Part shown: positions 1 through 8,724 of the stretch, in pieces | How positions within the stretch are numbered: position 1 is the stretch's first letter | Layout: every line of letters begins with the position of its first letter | Assembly (NCBI GenBank): GCA_910584815.1 | Contig: CAJUBT010000003.1 | Coordinates: forward strand, 40,373 to 85,082 | Reading direction: 5' to 3' | DNA from: an uncultured Christensenella sp. | GTDB taxonomy: Bacteria > Bacillota > Clostridia > Christensenellales > UBA1242 | Length of the DNA: 44,710 bases | Made by a program: the position numbers and the translations under genes | Notes under the pieces: generated by a model | Databases searched by the model: none | Told to the model about the DNA's origin: nothing | Seen by the model: the letters and a program-made list of their open reading frames with translations, nothing else

Positions 1-129
1 TTTTAATTTTATATTTAAATCAATATTTTAAAAAATTAACTTTTAAAAATAAGGTTAAATAATAATATCTATAAAATTTAGTTTCAAAATAATTTTATAA
101 ATAAATATGCTTCAAAGGAGTAACTTATA

Positions 130-1101
130 ATGGAAGTTAAAAACATAGCAATACTAACAAGTGGTGGAGATTGTCAAGGTATGAACACCACCTTAAACAT
201 TGTTGTAAGAATAGCAACTATGAAAGGGTTAAATGTTTATGGTGTTAAACAAGGCTATAAAGGTTTATATAACAAAAGTTTTATAAAATTAACTAATGCT
301 AATGTAGAAAACATATCATCTTTAGGTGGCACAATTTTAAAAACAGCCCGTTTCCCAGAGTTTAAGGAAGAGGAAGTTGTAGAAAAATGTGCACAAAATT
401 TGCAAGAGCATAATATAGATGCACTTATTGTTATAGGTGGGGATGGTTCTTTTAAAGGTGCAAAAGCATTAATAGACAAAGGAGTTAATGTAATTGCAAT
501 TCCAGGAACTATCGATAACGATTTAAGATACACCGATAAATGTTTGGGCTTTGATACAGCTGTTAACAACGCAAGCGATTATATTCAAAATGTTAAGCAA
601 ACAATGAGTGCTTTAGACAGAGGTGTTATAATTGAAGTTATGGGTAGATATTGTGGTGACATTGCACTTTACTCTGCTGCAGCCACAGCTTGTGACATTT
701 TAGCAGTTCCAGAAAAACCAACAAGCGAAGATGAACTTATTGCAAAAATTAAAGAAAGTATTTCAATAAATAAAAAAGCACCAGTTGTTGTCATTGCAGA
801 AAAACTTTTTGATGTTAAAGAAATTTCAAAAAGATTAAACGAAGAAACAAACACCGAATTTAAATATTCTGTTGTTGGATATATTCAAAGAGGTGGAGCA
901 CCAAGTGTTTACGATAAAATTCTTGCAATGCAATTTGGTGTAAGGGCTGTTGAACTTATTACAAAAGGAATATTTAATAAAGCAATAGGTATAAAAGGTA
1001 ATAACATATTTGAAATTAATATAGATGATGCTTTGCATTGTGAATATAACTATAACTATGAACTTCTTAATTTGTTTTATCTTTTAAACACAAAGTCGTA
1101 A
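130..1101 (+). CDS. pfkA: ATP-dependent 6-phosphofructokinase
   Basis: Phosphorylates fructose 6-phosphate to fructose 1,6-bisphosphate, the committed step of glycolysis, in the cytoplasm. The 323-residue length is normal for bacterial PfkA. Visible motifs are the N-terminal SGGDCQGMN (residues 11-19; usually GGDAPGMN), GGDGS at 103-107, PGTIDND at 125-131 carrying the catalytic Asp, a GFDTAVN stretch at 140-146, and EVMGRYCGD. Gly in GGDGS is the signature of ATP-type rather than PPi-type enzymes (GGDDT). The Cys-Gln in the first loop recalls PPi or mixed families, so donor preference is inferred from GGDGS. The ATG follows AAAGGAG at 115-121. No partner pyruvate kinase gene is adjacent, unlike many Bacillota. 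Confidence 0.95.
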   Translation: MEVKNIAILTSGGDCQGMNTTLNIVVRIATMKGLNVYGVKQGYKGLYNKSFIKLTNANVENISSLGGTILKTARFPEFKEEEVVEKCAQNLQEHNIDALIVIGGDGSFKGAKALIDKGVNVIAIPGTIDNDLRYTDKCLGFDTAVNNASDYIQNVKQTMSALDRGVIIEVMGRYCGDIALYSAAATACDILAVPEKPTSEDELIAKIKESISINKKAPVVVIAEKLFDVKEISKRLNEETNTEFKYSVVGYIQRGGAPSVYDKILAMQFGVRAVELITKGIFNKAIGIKGNNIFEINIDDALHCEYNYNYELLNLFYLLNTKS

Positions 1102-1103
1102 AC

Positions 1104-1135
1104 AAAAAAACTCTACCTTATTTAAAAGGGTAGAG
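1104..1135 (-). terminator. Intrinsic terminator, minus strand
   Basis: CTCTACC (1111-1117) pairs with GGTAGAG (1129-1135). The A-run at 1104-1110 becomes a U-tract when read on the minus strand. It lies between convergent pfkA and the small minus-strand gene and would end transcription of the latter before it runs antisense into pfkA. Confidence 0.75.
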
Positions 1136-1364
1136 CTGTATAAACAAAACTTAAAAAGATTAATAGTTATCATATTATAAAAATTTTAAAAAAATTATAA
1201 ATTAATTAAATTATATTTTATAACTTAAAGCAAAACATATATAAAGGTAGTTATGTTTTTTGTTTATTCTTAATAATATAAATTAATTCTTAAAAAATTT
1301 ATTATAAAAATTTTAAAAATAATAATTGTTATTTATTTTTAATTTGTAAAATACAAATAATATA

Positions 1365-1631
1365 TTAATAGTTAGATGCTTCTTCAATTACGAACCTGTC
1401 AAAATCAACTTCTTCAGGGAAGTCGCTAGGTAAAAATATTGCAGTATTAAATTCAACATAATGCAATAAATGTTTGTTTAAAATTACAGGAGTTGCAATA
1501 TCAATGGTTTCGCAAATGCTAGCCACATAGTTAAAAAAATTATCACTATCGAAATTATTTTCTAAATCCTCAAAAATAGTGTCTTTAATTATTTTTTCTT
1601 CTTTCATAACTTTTGCCCAAATTCTAACCAT
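1365..1631 (-). CDS. Small conserved-looking protein, unknown function
   Basis: An 88-residue soluble protein beginning MVRIWAKVMKEEKI. The ATG at 1631 is preceded on the minus strand by GGGGAG about 11 bases upstream, and a minus-strand terminator lies downstream. The product is acidic with many Asp, Glu and Phe, has no membrane segment, and has a single Cys. The opening (R-I-W-A-K, lysines, then K-D-x-x-x-E) looks like small hypothetical proteins I recall from Clostridia, but I cannot assign a family or function. It stands alone between pfkA and greA on the opposite strand. I call it real because of its ribosome site, its own terminator, and its amino-acid composition, which is not that of a random AT-rich frame. 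Confidence 0.7.
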   Translation of the reverse strand: MVRIWAKVMKEEKIIKDTIFEDLENNFDSDNFFNYVASICETIDIATPVILNKHLLHYVEFNTAIFLPSDFPEEVDFDRFVIEEASNY

Positions 1632-1969
1632 TGTTTAATTTATCTCCCCAATATTTAATTTCTGTTAATAAAGTTAACATTTAATTTTTAAATTTAATAA
1701 TTTATTAATAGAAACATTATAACAAAGAAATTAATTTTTAAAAAACTTAAAACACAAAAAAATAAAATTATTTTAAATTATAATACTATTTAATTTTTAA
1801 AGAATATGTTTTAAATATAAATTAAATTTTATTTATAACATATTAGTGTTTCTTAACTAATGTTTAAAAAATCAAAAATTTTTAGTATTAAATATTGTTA
1901 CAAAATAACAATAATTTTAACTATTTTATTTAAAATAACAAACAAAAAATATGTAATAAAAAAAATTTG

Positions 1970-1998
1970 TTGACATAAAATATTATAATCATTATAAT
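1970..1998 (+). promoter_or_regulatory. Consensus sigma-A promoter upstream of greA
   Basis: TTGACA (1970-1975), 17-base spacer, TATAAT (1993-1998): both hexamers match consensus exactly. Transcription would start near 2005, about 210 bases before the greA start, leaving an unusually long leader. The rest of the 1632-2214 gap is AT-rich, with no further gene seen. Confidence 0.8.
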
Positions 1999-2042
1999 CA
2001 ACTATGCTAAAAAAATGTTTAAATAATGTTTTTTTAATTTTT

Positions 2043-2100
2043 GGTTATATTTAATGCAAATGTAAATTTACACATTTTGCAATGTAACCTTTCTTATTTT
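2043..2100 (+). ncRNA. Candidate greA leader hairpin or small RNA end
   Basis: GGTTA (2043-2047) and TAACC (2085-2089) close a bulged hairpin whose inner arms are TGCAAATGTAAA and TTTACACATTTTGCA, followed by a U-rich run. It lies about 40 bases after the predicted start site of the perfect promoter at 1970-1998, so it could terminate most transcripts and release a short RNA of about 90 nt. In E. coli the greA leader produces GraL small RNAs in a comparable way. Similarity of sequence is not claimed; the parallel is positional only. Confidence 0.4.
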
Positions 2101-2214
2101 TAATAAAAATATATTTAATTATTTTGTTATTAACACAAAACCATAAATCAATTTTTATTTTTAAATAATAAGGTAACAATGTTAAATAAAACTAGATAAA
2201 AGGTAAAAAGAATT

Positions 2215-2697
2215 ATGGAAGATGAAATATATTTAACAAAAGAAGGTTTTAAAGCCTTACAAGAAAAATTAGACTATTTAAAATCAACCAAAAGAGAAGA
2301 AATTTCAAAAAAAATTGGCGTAGCAAGAGAATTTGGTGATTTAAGTGAAAATTCAGAATACGATGCTGCTAAAGAAGAACAAGCTCAAGTAGAAGCAGAA
2401 ATAGCAGAAATAGAAAATAAATTGCGTTTTGGTAAAATTATTAACCAAAAGAAAGTAGATACAAGCAGTGTAAATGCAGGTTGCTTTGTTAAATTAAAAG
2501 ACTTAGACTTTGATGATGAATTTGAATATCAAATTGTTGGGGCAACAGAGAGTGACCCATCAAAAGGTTTAATATCAAACCAAAGCCCAGTAGGGCAGGC
2601 TCTTCTTGGAAAAAAAGTTGGAGAGACAGTTCAAGTTATATTGCCACAAAACAATAACACAACAATTCGTTTAAAAGTTCTAGGTATTCACGCTTAA
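2215..2697 (+). CDS. greA: Transcription elongation factor GreA
   Basis: Rescues backtracked RNA polymerase by stimulating cleavage of the extruded RNA 3' end. The 160-residue length is standard. The N-terminal half (about 1-75) is the antiparallel coiled coil with the GreA-type stretch EFGDLSENSEYDAAKEEQ, which holds the acidic tip residues. The C-terminal half (about 85-158) is the FKBP-like domain that binds polymerase. The ATG has AGGTAAAAAG upstream. It is probably monocistronic: a strong promoter lies 245 bases upstream and a terminator 235 bases downstream. Confidence 0.97.
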   Translation: MEDEIYLTKEGFKALQEKLDYLKSTKREEISKKIGVAREFGDLSENSEYDAAKEEQAQVEAEIAEIENKLRFGKIINQKKVDTSSVNAGCFVKLKDLDFDDEFEYQIVGATESDPSKGLISNQSPVGQALLGKKVGETVQVILPQNNNTTIRLKVLGIHA

Positions 2698-2931
2698 TTA
2701 TTAAATTTATATTTATTATATGCTTCGTTCTAGGTAATAATAGTTAACATTATGAATTTATCTAAAAATATTTTTAAATTTAATTAACTTTAAAAAACAA
2801 GAATAAAATTTTTAGTTTTAATATTAAATTTTATTAAATTGTTAATAAAAGTTGTAAAAACATTTAAAAGCTTTAAACTATATAATAAAGAAAGTTTTTA
2901 ATTTCATAAAACATATTAAAAAATAAAAAAT

Positions 2932-2959
2932 TCAGTGTATCTAAGCACTGATTTTTTTT
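2932..2959 (+). terminator. Intrinsic terminator after greA
   Basis: TCAGTG (2932-2937), eight-base loop, CACTGA (2946-2951), then eight T. It lies inside the 546-base gap between greA and holB. The rest of that gap is AT-rich and I see no gene in it; a TTCAAAG/CTTTGAA inverted repeat occurs near 3121-3151. Confidence 0.85.
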
Positions 2960-3243
2960 CTTGTTTATTTTTATTAACTGTGTTAAACTTATAATGTAAT
3001 AATTTGTTTTTATTATATGTCATACTATGGTTCTTATTATACTTTTAGTTATTTTAAATTGATTTATAAAATCTTTAAATAAAAAATATTTTTAAATAAT
3101 AAAGTTAATATTTTTTTATATTCAAAGGTGTTGTTAATTATTTACTTTGAATTACCAAATTAAATTTTAATTAATAACTTTTTAAAACTTTAATAATATA
3201 ATTATTACAAAATTTATCGTTAAAAAGAAATTGTGTTTTTTCT

Positions 3244-4233
3244 ATGATTGAATATCAAAATTTAATTTTAAATAATAATCAGTTTAAAACAATTTGCAAT
3301 CAAAAACTAAATTGCAATTCTTTTTTGTTTGAAAGCGTTGATGAACTTTATCTTCAAAATTTTTCCTATTGTTTTGCCCAATATTTATTTTGTAATAATC
3401 AAACTAACAAACCTTGCAATAATTGCTTAAGTTGTAAAAAAGTGTCTAAGTTGGCTATTGCAGACCTTGTAGTATACCCTAAAAACAATAAAACAGTTTT
3501 AGTAGATGATATTAAAAATCTTATAGAAAATGTTAATTTAACCCCAATAGAAAGCGAAATTAAGGTGTACATATTCAACAATTTTTCTTCTGCAAATCAA
3601 CAATCGCAAAACAAACTTTTAAAAATTTTAGAAGAACCACCTAAAAACACATACATAATTTTAAATGTAACAAACATAAATAAAGTGCTTCCAACAATAA
3701 TTTCTAGGTGTAAAAAAATAACCTTAAAAAAACTTTCTAACGAAGAATTATTAAACAATCTTCCACAAACCTCATTATCTACACAAAGTTTGCAAACTAT
3801 AATAAACTTAGCCGATGGAAATTTAACAAGGGTTGTAAATTATTCGTTAAATCCTGAATTTTTGCAAACATATAAAGACACACTTTTTACGTTATCAAAC
3901 CTTAAAGATAGCAAACAACTTTTAATGTATTCAATAAAATTTAACAAGTCTAAAAAAACTTTTGAATACTTCTTAGAAATTTTAGAAACAATTTTTCACG
4001 ATTGCTTGCTAATAAGGCTAAATAAACAGAACCTTGTTAACAATTCGCAAAGTTTAACCGAACTTAAAACTTATAGTGAAATGTTGGATGCCGATAGTTT
4101 ATATAAACTAATAAAAAAAATATATGAAATTAAAAAACAATTAGAGTTTAATTGCAATTTTGTTTTGCTTGTAGATAACTTTTTATTATATTACTTGGAG
4201 GTTAAATTTTTATGCAACAAAAAATATCAGTAA
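3244..4233 (+). CDS. holB: DNA polymerase III clamp-loader subunit delta'
   Basis: Part of the clamp loader that places the sliding clamp on DNA. The protein has 329 residues. Four cysteines (50, 58, 61, 64; CNNCLSC) form the expected zinc module. The AAA+ core shows DDIKNLIE, SANQQSQNKLLKILEEPP and TIISRCKKI, the sensor and SRC region of the delta'/tau family. The normal delta' start with a degenerate P-loop is even more eroded here (ESVDELYLQNFS), which fits a non-ATP-binding subunit. No good ribosome site precedes the ATG, but family alignment supports this start. The 3' end overlaps ricT by 22 bases, as in the holB-yaaT pair of Bacillus. Confidence 0.92.
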   Translation: MIEYQNLILNNNQFKTICNQKLNCNSFLFESVDELYLQNFSYCFAQYLFCNNQTNKPCNNCLSCKKVSKLAIADLVVYPKNNKTVLVDDIKNLIENVNLTPIESEIKVYIFNNFSSANQQSQNKLLKILEEPPKNTYIILNVTNINKVLPTIISRCKKITLKKLSNEELLNNLPQTSLSTQSLQTIINLADGNLTRVVNYSLNPEFLQTYKDTLFTLSNLKDSKQLLMYSIKFNKSKKTFEYFLEILETIFHDCLLIRLNKQNLVNNSQSLTELKTYSEMLDADSLYKLIKKIYEIKKQLEFNCNFVLLVDNFLLYYLEVKFLCNKKYQ

Positions 4234-5459
4234 AATTTAAAATAGGTTCAAAAGCTTATTCTTTTTTAGCAGAAGATATTTCTTTAAATGTTGGAGATAA
4301 TGTGGTTGTAGAAACTATTTTAGGGCAAGCTTATGGTAAAGTAGATAAAATAGAAGAATATAATCCCGTAAAAGAAAACAGAGAACTTAAGAAAGTTATA
4401 AGGAAAGCCACAAAGGAAGATGACCTTCAATACGAGAAGATGAATGAGAAAGAACGCGTTGCAATACAGGAAACTAAAAACTTAGCTACTAAGTTAAAAT
4501 TAGATATGAATGTTGTTAATGCCGATTATTCTCTTGATGGAAGCAAAGTTATAATAGACTTTATTGCCGAAGATAGAGTAGACTTCCGCGACCTTGTAAA
4601 AGAACTTGCAACAAAACTTAAATCTAGAATAGAACTAAGGCAAATTGGCATACGCGACCAAGCAAAAATGGTTGGCGGCATAGGTATTTGTGGCAGAGTT
4701 TGTTGTTGTGCAGCTCATTTAAAAGATTTTGAAAAAGTTTCAATTAAAATGGCAAAATCTCAAGGTTTGGCGCTTAATCCAACAAAAATAAGTGGTTCTT
4801 GTGGCAGATTAATGTGTTGCCTTGCTTATGAAGATAATTACTATAGCGAGGTTTATCCGAAAATCCCAAAACTTAATAAGGAAATTAAAACGCCAGATGG
4901 AGTTGGGGTTGTTATTTATACCAATGCACTAAAACAAACAGTAACTGTAAAAATAACTTCAAAAGATGGTAGTTCTACCATAAAAGATTATACCCTAGAT
5001 GCTTTAACTTCAAAAGAACAATCAGCCTCTTCTAGTTTGCAAGATTATAAAAATTATGCGAACTCTTTAGAAAAAAATAAACAAGAAAATAATAATAGTG
5101 CAGCAAAAAACGAAATTAAAAATATTGCTAAGGAAAATAATAATAAGAATATAAACGAAAAAAATTCAAATCAGCAAAAAAATGCAGATAATAATTTTAA
5201 TGCTAAGAATAAAAAACACGATGAAAAAAACACCAAAAACGATAATATTAACCAAATAAATAAAAATAATCAAAATAACAAAACACTAAACAATAAAATT
5301 AATAAGAATAACCAAAATTTAAATAATAATCAAAATGATAATAAGCAAAATAAAACTTCTTTAAACCAACAAAACAATAATCAACAAAAATCTAATAACA
5401 AGAAAAATAAAAAACCTTATTATCATAAACATAACAAAAATAATCAGCAAAATAATTAA
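4212..5459 (+). CDS. ricT: PSP1-domain RicT (YaaT) with Asn-rich tail
   Basis: RicT belongs to the RicA/F/T (YmcA-YlbF-YaaT) complex, which in Bacillus promotes mRNA maturation with RNase Y and aids sporulation and competence. The PSP1 core (about 1-265) has the diagnostic cysteine clusters CGRVCCC (160-166) and CGRLMCC (197-203); RicT cysteines take part in Fe-S cluster binding in the Bacillus complex. The start has TGGAGG at 4196-4201, inside holB. Residues about 280-415 are an Asn, Lys and Gln-rich low-complexity tail, ending in a His, Tyr and Lys-rich patch. That tail is absent from the compact Bacillus protein of about 275 residues. No yabA follows, unlike Bacillus. Confidence 0.93.
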   Translation: MQQKISVKFKIGSKAYSFLAEDISLNVGDNVVVETILGQAYGKVDKIEEYNPVKENRELKKVIRKATKEDDLQYEKMNEKERVAIQETKNLATKLKLDMNVVNADYSLDGSKVIIDFIAEDRVDFRDLVKELATKLKSRIELRQIGIRDQAKMVGGIGICGRVCCCAAHLKDFEKVSIKMAKSQGLALNPTKISGSCGRLMCCLAYEDNYYSEVYPKIPKLNKEIKTPDGVGVVIYTNALKQTVTVKITSKDGSSTIKDYTLDALTSKEQSASSSLQDYKNYANSLEKNKQENNNSAAKNEIKNIAKENNNKNINEKNSNQQKNADNNFNAKNKKHDEKNTKNDNINQINKNNQNNKTLNNKINKNNQNLNNNQNDNKQNKTSLNQQNNNQQKSNNKKNKKPYYHKHNKNNQQNN

Positions 5460-5583
5460 TTAGAATATTAATTTTAAAATTATAGATTTTTAAATAATTC
5501 ATATAATTACTTTAAAAATAATTAAACATTTTAAAACTAAAGTGTGTTCAGTTAATTCATTAATTAAAAAAAGAGAAATAATA

Positions 5584-6273
5584 ATGGCAGAAATATCTTT
5601 AAATAAAAACGAAGTTTTAGACGATTTGCAACTAAATAACTTAAAAATTGTTCAAAATAAAAATAATTATAGGTTTTCTTCCGACAGTGTATTATTATCT
5701 AACTTTGCCAAATGTGGAAGTAAAGATTATGTTGTAGAATTTTGTTCTGGCAGTGGAGTTATTTCAATTTTATTAAATGAAAAATGTCATCCGCACAAAA
5801 TTATTGGTTTTGAAATACAAAAAGAACTCTATGAAATGTCTGTAAAGTCTTTAAAATATAATAACATTACTAACATTACTTTCTTAAACGAACCCTTAAA
5901 CGTTGCTCCTATAAAATTAGGGCAGGGTGGGGTTGATGTTATAATATGTAATCCACCATATTATGAAGTAGATGCTAATAAACCTATTAATGAAAAATAT
6001 AAGTTAACGAAATACGAAACTTTAACTAATTTAGAAGATATTTTTAAAACTGCAAGTCAAATATTAAAATATGGTGGCAAATTTTATATGGTTCACATCC
6101 CAACAAGGCTTCAACAAATTTTAACTATTGCAAGTAAATATTCTTTTCAATGCAAAAAAATAACATTTGTTTACCCTAATCAAACAAAAGACCTTAGCCA
6201 TTTAGTTTTAATTATGTTTACTAAAGGTGGAAATAAGGGGTTAGATGTACAAAAACCATTAATTTTAGGTTAA
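5584..6273 (+). CDS. trmN6: tRNA1(Val) adenine-37-N6-methyltransferase family
   Basis: SAM-dependent Rossmann methyltransferase of the TrmN6/YabB family, expected to modify A37 of a tRNA. It shows the family-typical RFSSDSVLLSNF opening, the SAM loop VEFCSGSGVISILL and the catalytic NPPYYE motif. I chose the ATG at 5584 (229 residues), which follows AAGAGA, over a GTG at 5542 with no ribosome site; alignment to the family begins after residue 15 of the longer form. It follows ricT by 124 bases, the same order as yaaT...yabB in Bacillus subtilis but without yabA between. The substrate is inferred from the family and synteny. Confidence 0.88.
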   Translation: MAEISLNKNEVLDDLQLNNLKIVQNKNNYRFSSDSVLLSNFAKCGSKDYVVEFCSGSGVISILLNEKCHPHKIIGFEIQKELYEMSVKSLKYNNITNITFLNEPLNVAPIKLGQGGVDVIICNPPYYEVDANKPINEKYKLTKYETLTNLEDIFKTASQILKYGGKFYMVHIPTRLQQILTIASKYSFQCKKITFVYPNQTKDLSHLVLIMFTKGGNKGLDVQKPLILG

Positions 6274-6541
6274 AATGCTTTTTATAACTGGTTTCATTTT
6301 TTAGCTCTTTTAAATTTATACTATTTTAATTCATATATAAAAGTGATAAATTTTTAATTTAGGTTAAAAATTTAATTAAATAAACATTTTAAAGTAATTT
6401 AAATTTTTGCATTTTTTTTTAAACATTTTGAAATAACAATTTAACTAACATTATTTTTAAAAGTTGAAACTAATTTTTATAATGTTAATATTATAATTTT
6501 TATTAAATTAACAACAAAAAAGGTAATACAAGCTTTATTAT

Positions 6542-6606
6542 AAAACACATAGTACTATGCAAAAAAGCAAAAAATAAATTTGCATAACACTATGTGTTTT
6601 TTATTT
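6542..6606. terminator. Long bidirectional terminator hairpin
   Basis: AAAACACATAGTACTATGCA (from 6542) pairs with TGCATAACACTATGTGTTTT (ending 6600), 20-22 bp with two mismatches, flanked by A- and T-rich runs. It sits between convergent trmN6 and spmB. The remainder of the 6274-6766 gap is AT-rich, with no gene seen. Confidence 0.85.
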
Positions 6607-6766
6607 CATTGGCACAAAAATTTAAAAATTTTAGGGTAAATTTCTGTGTTATTATAGTTTTTAATGCTAATAGTCAAAATTAATTTAAAAATTTTAATAT
6701 TAAAATTTATGTTTTTTTATCAAAAAATCAAGCATAAACTTTTAACAAAGTAAACTTAAAAGTTAA

Positions 6767-7273
6767 TCACATAACTTTACATAATAAACAACTAAGTATG
6801 GCTCCAGCAAGGGTTGCAATTAATGCAACAGGAATAGCATATAAAAGTTTTTTAACTTTGGTTTGAGAGCAATAAAGGGTTGTAACATAAAAAACAGTAT
6901 CACAACTTCCAACAATAACACTAGCACTTCTGCCAATGTAGCTATCAACTCCATAAGTAGAGAATATATCATTTAAAATAGCAAGACTACCATTACCACT
7001 AAAAGGCTTTAATAAAACAAGTTCACAAAGCTCAGTCGGTATGCCAATAAGGTTAAAAATAGGAGAAACAAGCTTTGCAAGTAAAGAGGCTAGTCCACTT
7101 ATTTTAATAAATTGAACCATAATCATAATAGTAACAAGGTAGGGAAATATGCTAACAACAATTCCAACACTCTGCTTTGCACCATTTATAAAGCTATTAT
7201 AAACATTAACTTTCTTACTTTTTGCATAAACAAAAATTAATAAAATTAACACTGGCAACAAGTAAACACTCAT
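6767..7273 (-). CDS. spmB: Spore maturation protein B
   Basis: Integral membrane protein of the nucleoside-recognition (Gate) family that, with SpmA, is needed for full dehydration of the developing spore core. It has 168 residues with several hydrophobic segments. Family motifs include the PYLVTIMIMV segment, KPFSGNGSLAIL and VGSCDTVFYV, the last two being strongly conserved in SpmB. Its ATG overlaps the spmA stop as ATGA at 7273-7270, implying translational coupling and a two-gene operon. In Bacillus subtilis spmAB is expressed in the mother cell under sigma-E. Here the pair sits between trmN6 and tatD on the opposite strand. Confidence 0.95.
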   Translation of the reverse strand: MSVYLLPVLILLIFVYAKSKKVNVYNSFINGAKQSVGIVVSIFPYLVTIMIMVQFIKISGLASLLAKLVSPIFNLIGIPTELCELVLLKPFSGNGSLAILNDIFSTYGVDSYIGRSASVIVGSCDTVFYVTTLYCSQTKVKKLLYAIPVALIATLAGAILSCLLCKVM

Positions 7274-7845
7274 TTAGTTTTTTTCTTTCCTTTTTTAATT
7301 TTTTCAATAATTAAAGCTAGTCCAATTCCTATAAAAGTTGTAAGCACCGCAACAATAATTGTTGGTAAAATAATATGACTTGCACTTTCACTACCTGCTG
7401 TAATTCTAAGCCCAATAACTGTTGTTGGCAGAATTTGCATTGAAGTAGAAGCAAAAATTATTAACATAATCATAGGTCTGTTTGCCTTACCGCTACCATC
7501 ATCAAGCCTTTGCATAGCTTTCATACCAAGTGGGGTAGCAGCCCCGCCCATACCCAAAATATTGCAAGAAATATTCATACATAACAATTCGTTTGTAACT
7601 TCATCTACATTTCCAAAAATTTTTTTAGTGAAAGGCGATAGCAATTTAGATAATTTTTTGTTAATGCCACTATCTTCCATAACTTGCAAAATGCCCATCC
7701 AAACTGAATAAATCGCACATAAACTAAGGCAAAGTTTAAGGGTGTCTTCACTTGCTTGCATCATAGTTGGCAAAACAATTTCTGGGTTTAAATATAAAAG
7801 AATACAAATGCTTGTTATAATAAGCCAAAACCAAATTTTATTCAT
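7270..7845 (-). CDS. spmA: Spore maturation protein A
   Basis: Membrane partner of SpmB, required for spore core dehydration and heat resistance. It has 191 residues, an N-terminal hydrophobic segment, the nucleoside-recognition domain with GGAATPLGMKAM (conserved in SpmA) and the segment ILPTTVIGLRI, and a Lys-rich C-terminal end. The start MNKIW aligns with the Bacillus MVNIIW start, so 7845 is likely right although no clear ribosome site precedes it. A possible sigma-E-like promoter lies immediately upstream. It is transcribed divergently from tatD, with only 65 bases between the two start codons. Confidence 0.95.
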   Translation of the reverse strand: MNKIWFWLIITSICILLYLNPEIVLPTMMQASEDTLKLCLSLCAIYSVWMGILQVMEDSGINKKLSKLLSPFTKKIFGNVDEVTNELLCMNISCNILGMGGAATPLGMKAMQRLDDGSGKANRPMIMLIIFASTSMQILPTTVIGLRITAGSESASHIILPTIIVAVLTTFIGIGLALIIEKIKKGKKKTK

Positions 7846-7851
7846 ACTAAA

Positions 7852-7880
7852 TATTTATGAAACCTACAAAAAAAGTATGC
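7852..7880 (-). promoter_or_regulatory. Possible sigma-E-like promoter of spmAB
   Basis: On the minus strand GCATACT (7880-7874), 14 bases, then CATAAATA (7859-7852). This is a partial match to the Bacillus sigma-E pattern KMATATT-N13/14-CATACAMT (6 of 7 and about 5 of 8). It fits known sigma-E control of spmAB, but the match is imperfect and would leave almost no 5' leader. Confidence 0.3.
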
Positions 7881-7895
7881 AAAGCAAGTTGATTA

Positions 7896-7904
7896 TGTTA
7901 AAAT
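7896..7904 (+). promoter_or_regulatory. Extended -10 directly before tatD start
   Basis: TGTTAAAAT (TGnTAAAAT type, 7896-7904) lies six bases before the tatD ATG at 7911, with no ribosome site between. Transcription would begin at or next to the start codon, giving a leaderless mRNA. No good -35 hexamer is seen. Confidence 0.35.
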
Positions 7905-7910
7905 AATCTT

Positions 7911-8681
7911 ATGATTATAGATTCTCACTGTCACTTATACGACAACAAATTAAATGAAATTAAACAAGAAATTTTAAAAAGTTTAACAAAAACGCCACAA
8001 ATTGCTATTTGCAATGGAGATAATATTGAAACTTCAATTCAAAGCATAAATTTAGCAAACAATAATGCTAACATTTTTGCCACTGTTGGTATTCATCCTC
8101 ACGAGGCAAAAACTTTTGATGAAAGTTCAATTAAAAAATTAGAAAATTTAGCAAAAAATAAAAAAGTTGTTGCTATAGGGGAAATTGGGTTAGACTATTT
8201 TTATAATTTTTCTCCAAAAGAAACTCAAAAGAATGTTTTAATTCAGCAAATTGTTTTAGCAAATAAACTTAAACTTCCTTGCGTTTTTCATATTAGAGAA
8301 GCCACACAAGATTTTTTAGATATTGTTAAAGACCTCTCTCAAAAATACAACTTTTCTGGCTATGTTCATAGTTTCAGCGGAAGCATTGAAACATTAAAAA
8401 TTTATTTAAGTTATGGTTTTTACATTGGTATAAACGGAATTATAACCTTTAAAAATGCTAATAAAATGTTAGATGTTGTAAAATTTTTACCATTAAATAG
8501 AATATTAATAGAAACAGATGCCCCTTATTTAACCCCTGTTCCATACCGTGGTAAGTTAAATCGACCAGAATATGTGGAACTAGTTGCAAATAAAATTGCA
8601 GAATTAAAAGGTTTATCTTTACAAGATGTAATAAGTGCAACTACTCAAAATGCAAAAACTTTTTTTAACTTGCCAGAATAG
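7911..8681 (+). CDS. tatD: TatD-family metal-dependent DNase
   Basis: Metal-dependent hydrolase of the TIM-barrel amidohydrolase superfamily; TatD proteins act as DNases and possible D-aminoacyl-tRNA deacylases. The 256-residue length is typical. Metal ligands are visible: HCH in IDSHCHLYD near the N-terminus, Glu in IGEIGLDYF, His in FHIRE, His in YVHSFSG, and Asp in ETDAPYLTP. The start is fixed by the family (MIIDSHCH). There is no ribosome site. It is followed 43 bases later by rsmA, matching Bacillus yabD...ksgA order but lacking yabE and rnmV between. Confidence 0.94.
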   Translation: MIIDSHCHLYDNKLNEIKQEILKSLTKTPQIAICNGDNIETSIQSINLANNNANIFATVGIHPHEAKTFDESSIKKLENLAKNKKVVAIGEIGLDYFYNFSPKETQKNVLIQQIVLANKLKLPCVFHIREATQDFLDIVKDLSQKYNFSGYVHSFSGSIETLKIYLSYGFYIGINGIITFKNANKMLDVVKFLPLNRILIETDAPYLTPVPYRGKLNRPEYVELVANKIAELKGLSLQDVISATTQNAKTFFNLPE

Positions 8682-8724
8682 AAATTTAAATTTAATTATA
8701 AATAATAAAAGTCAGGAGAAATTA

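Noticed and set aside
8635..8724. Upstream extension of rsmA overlapping tatD
   Set aside because: AGGAGA before ATG 8725 and the family start fix the shorter form.
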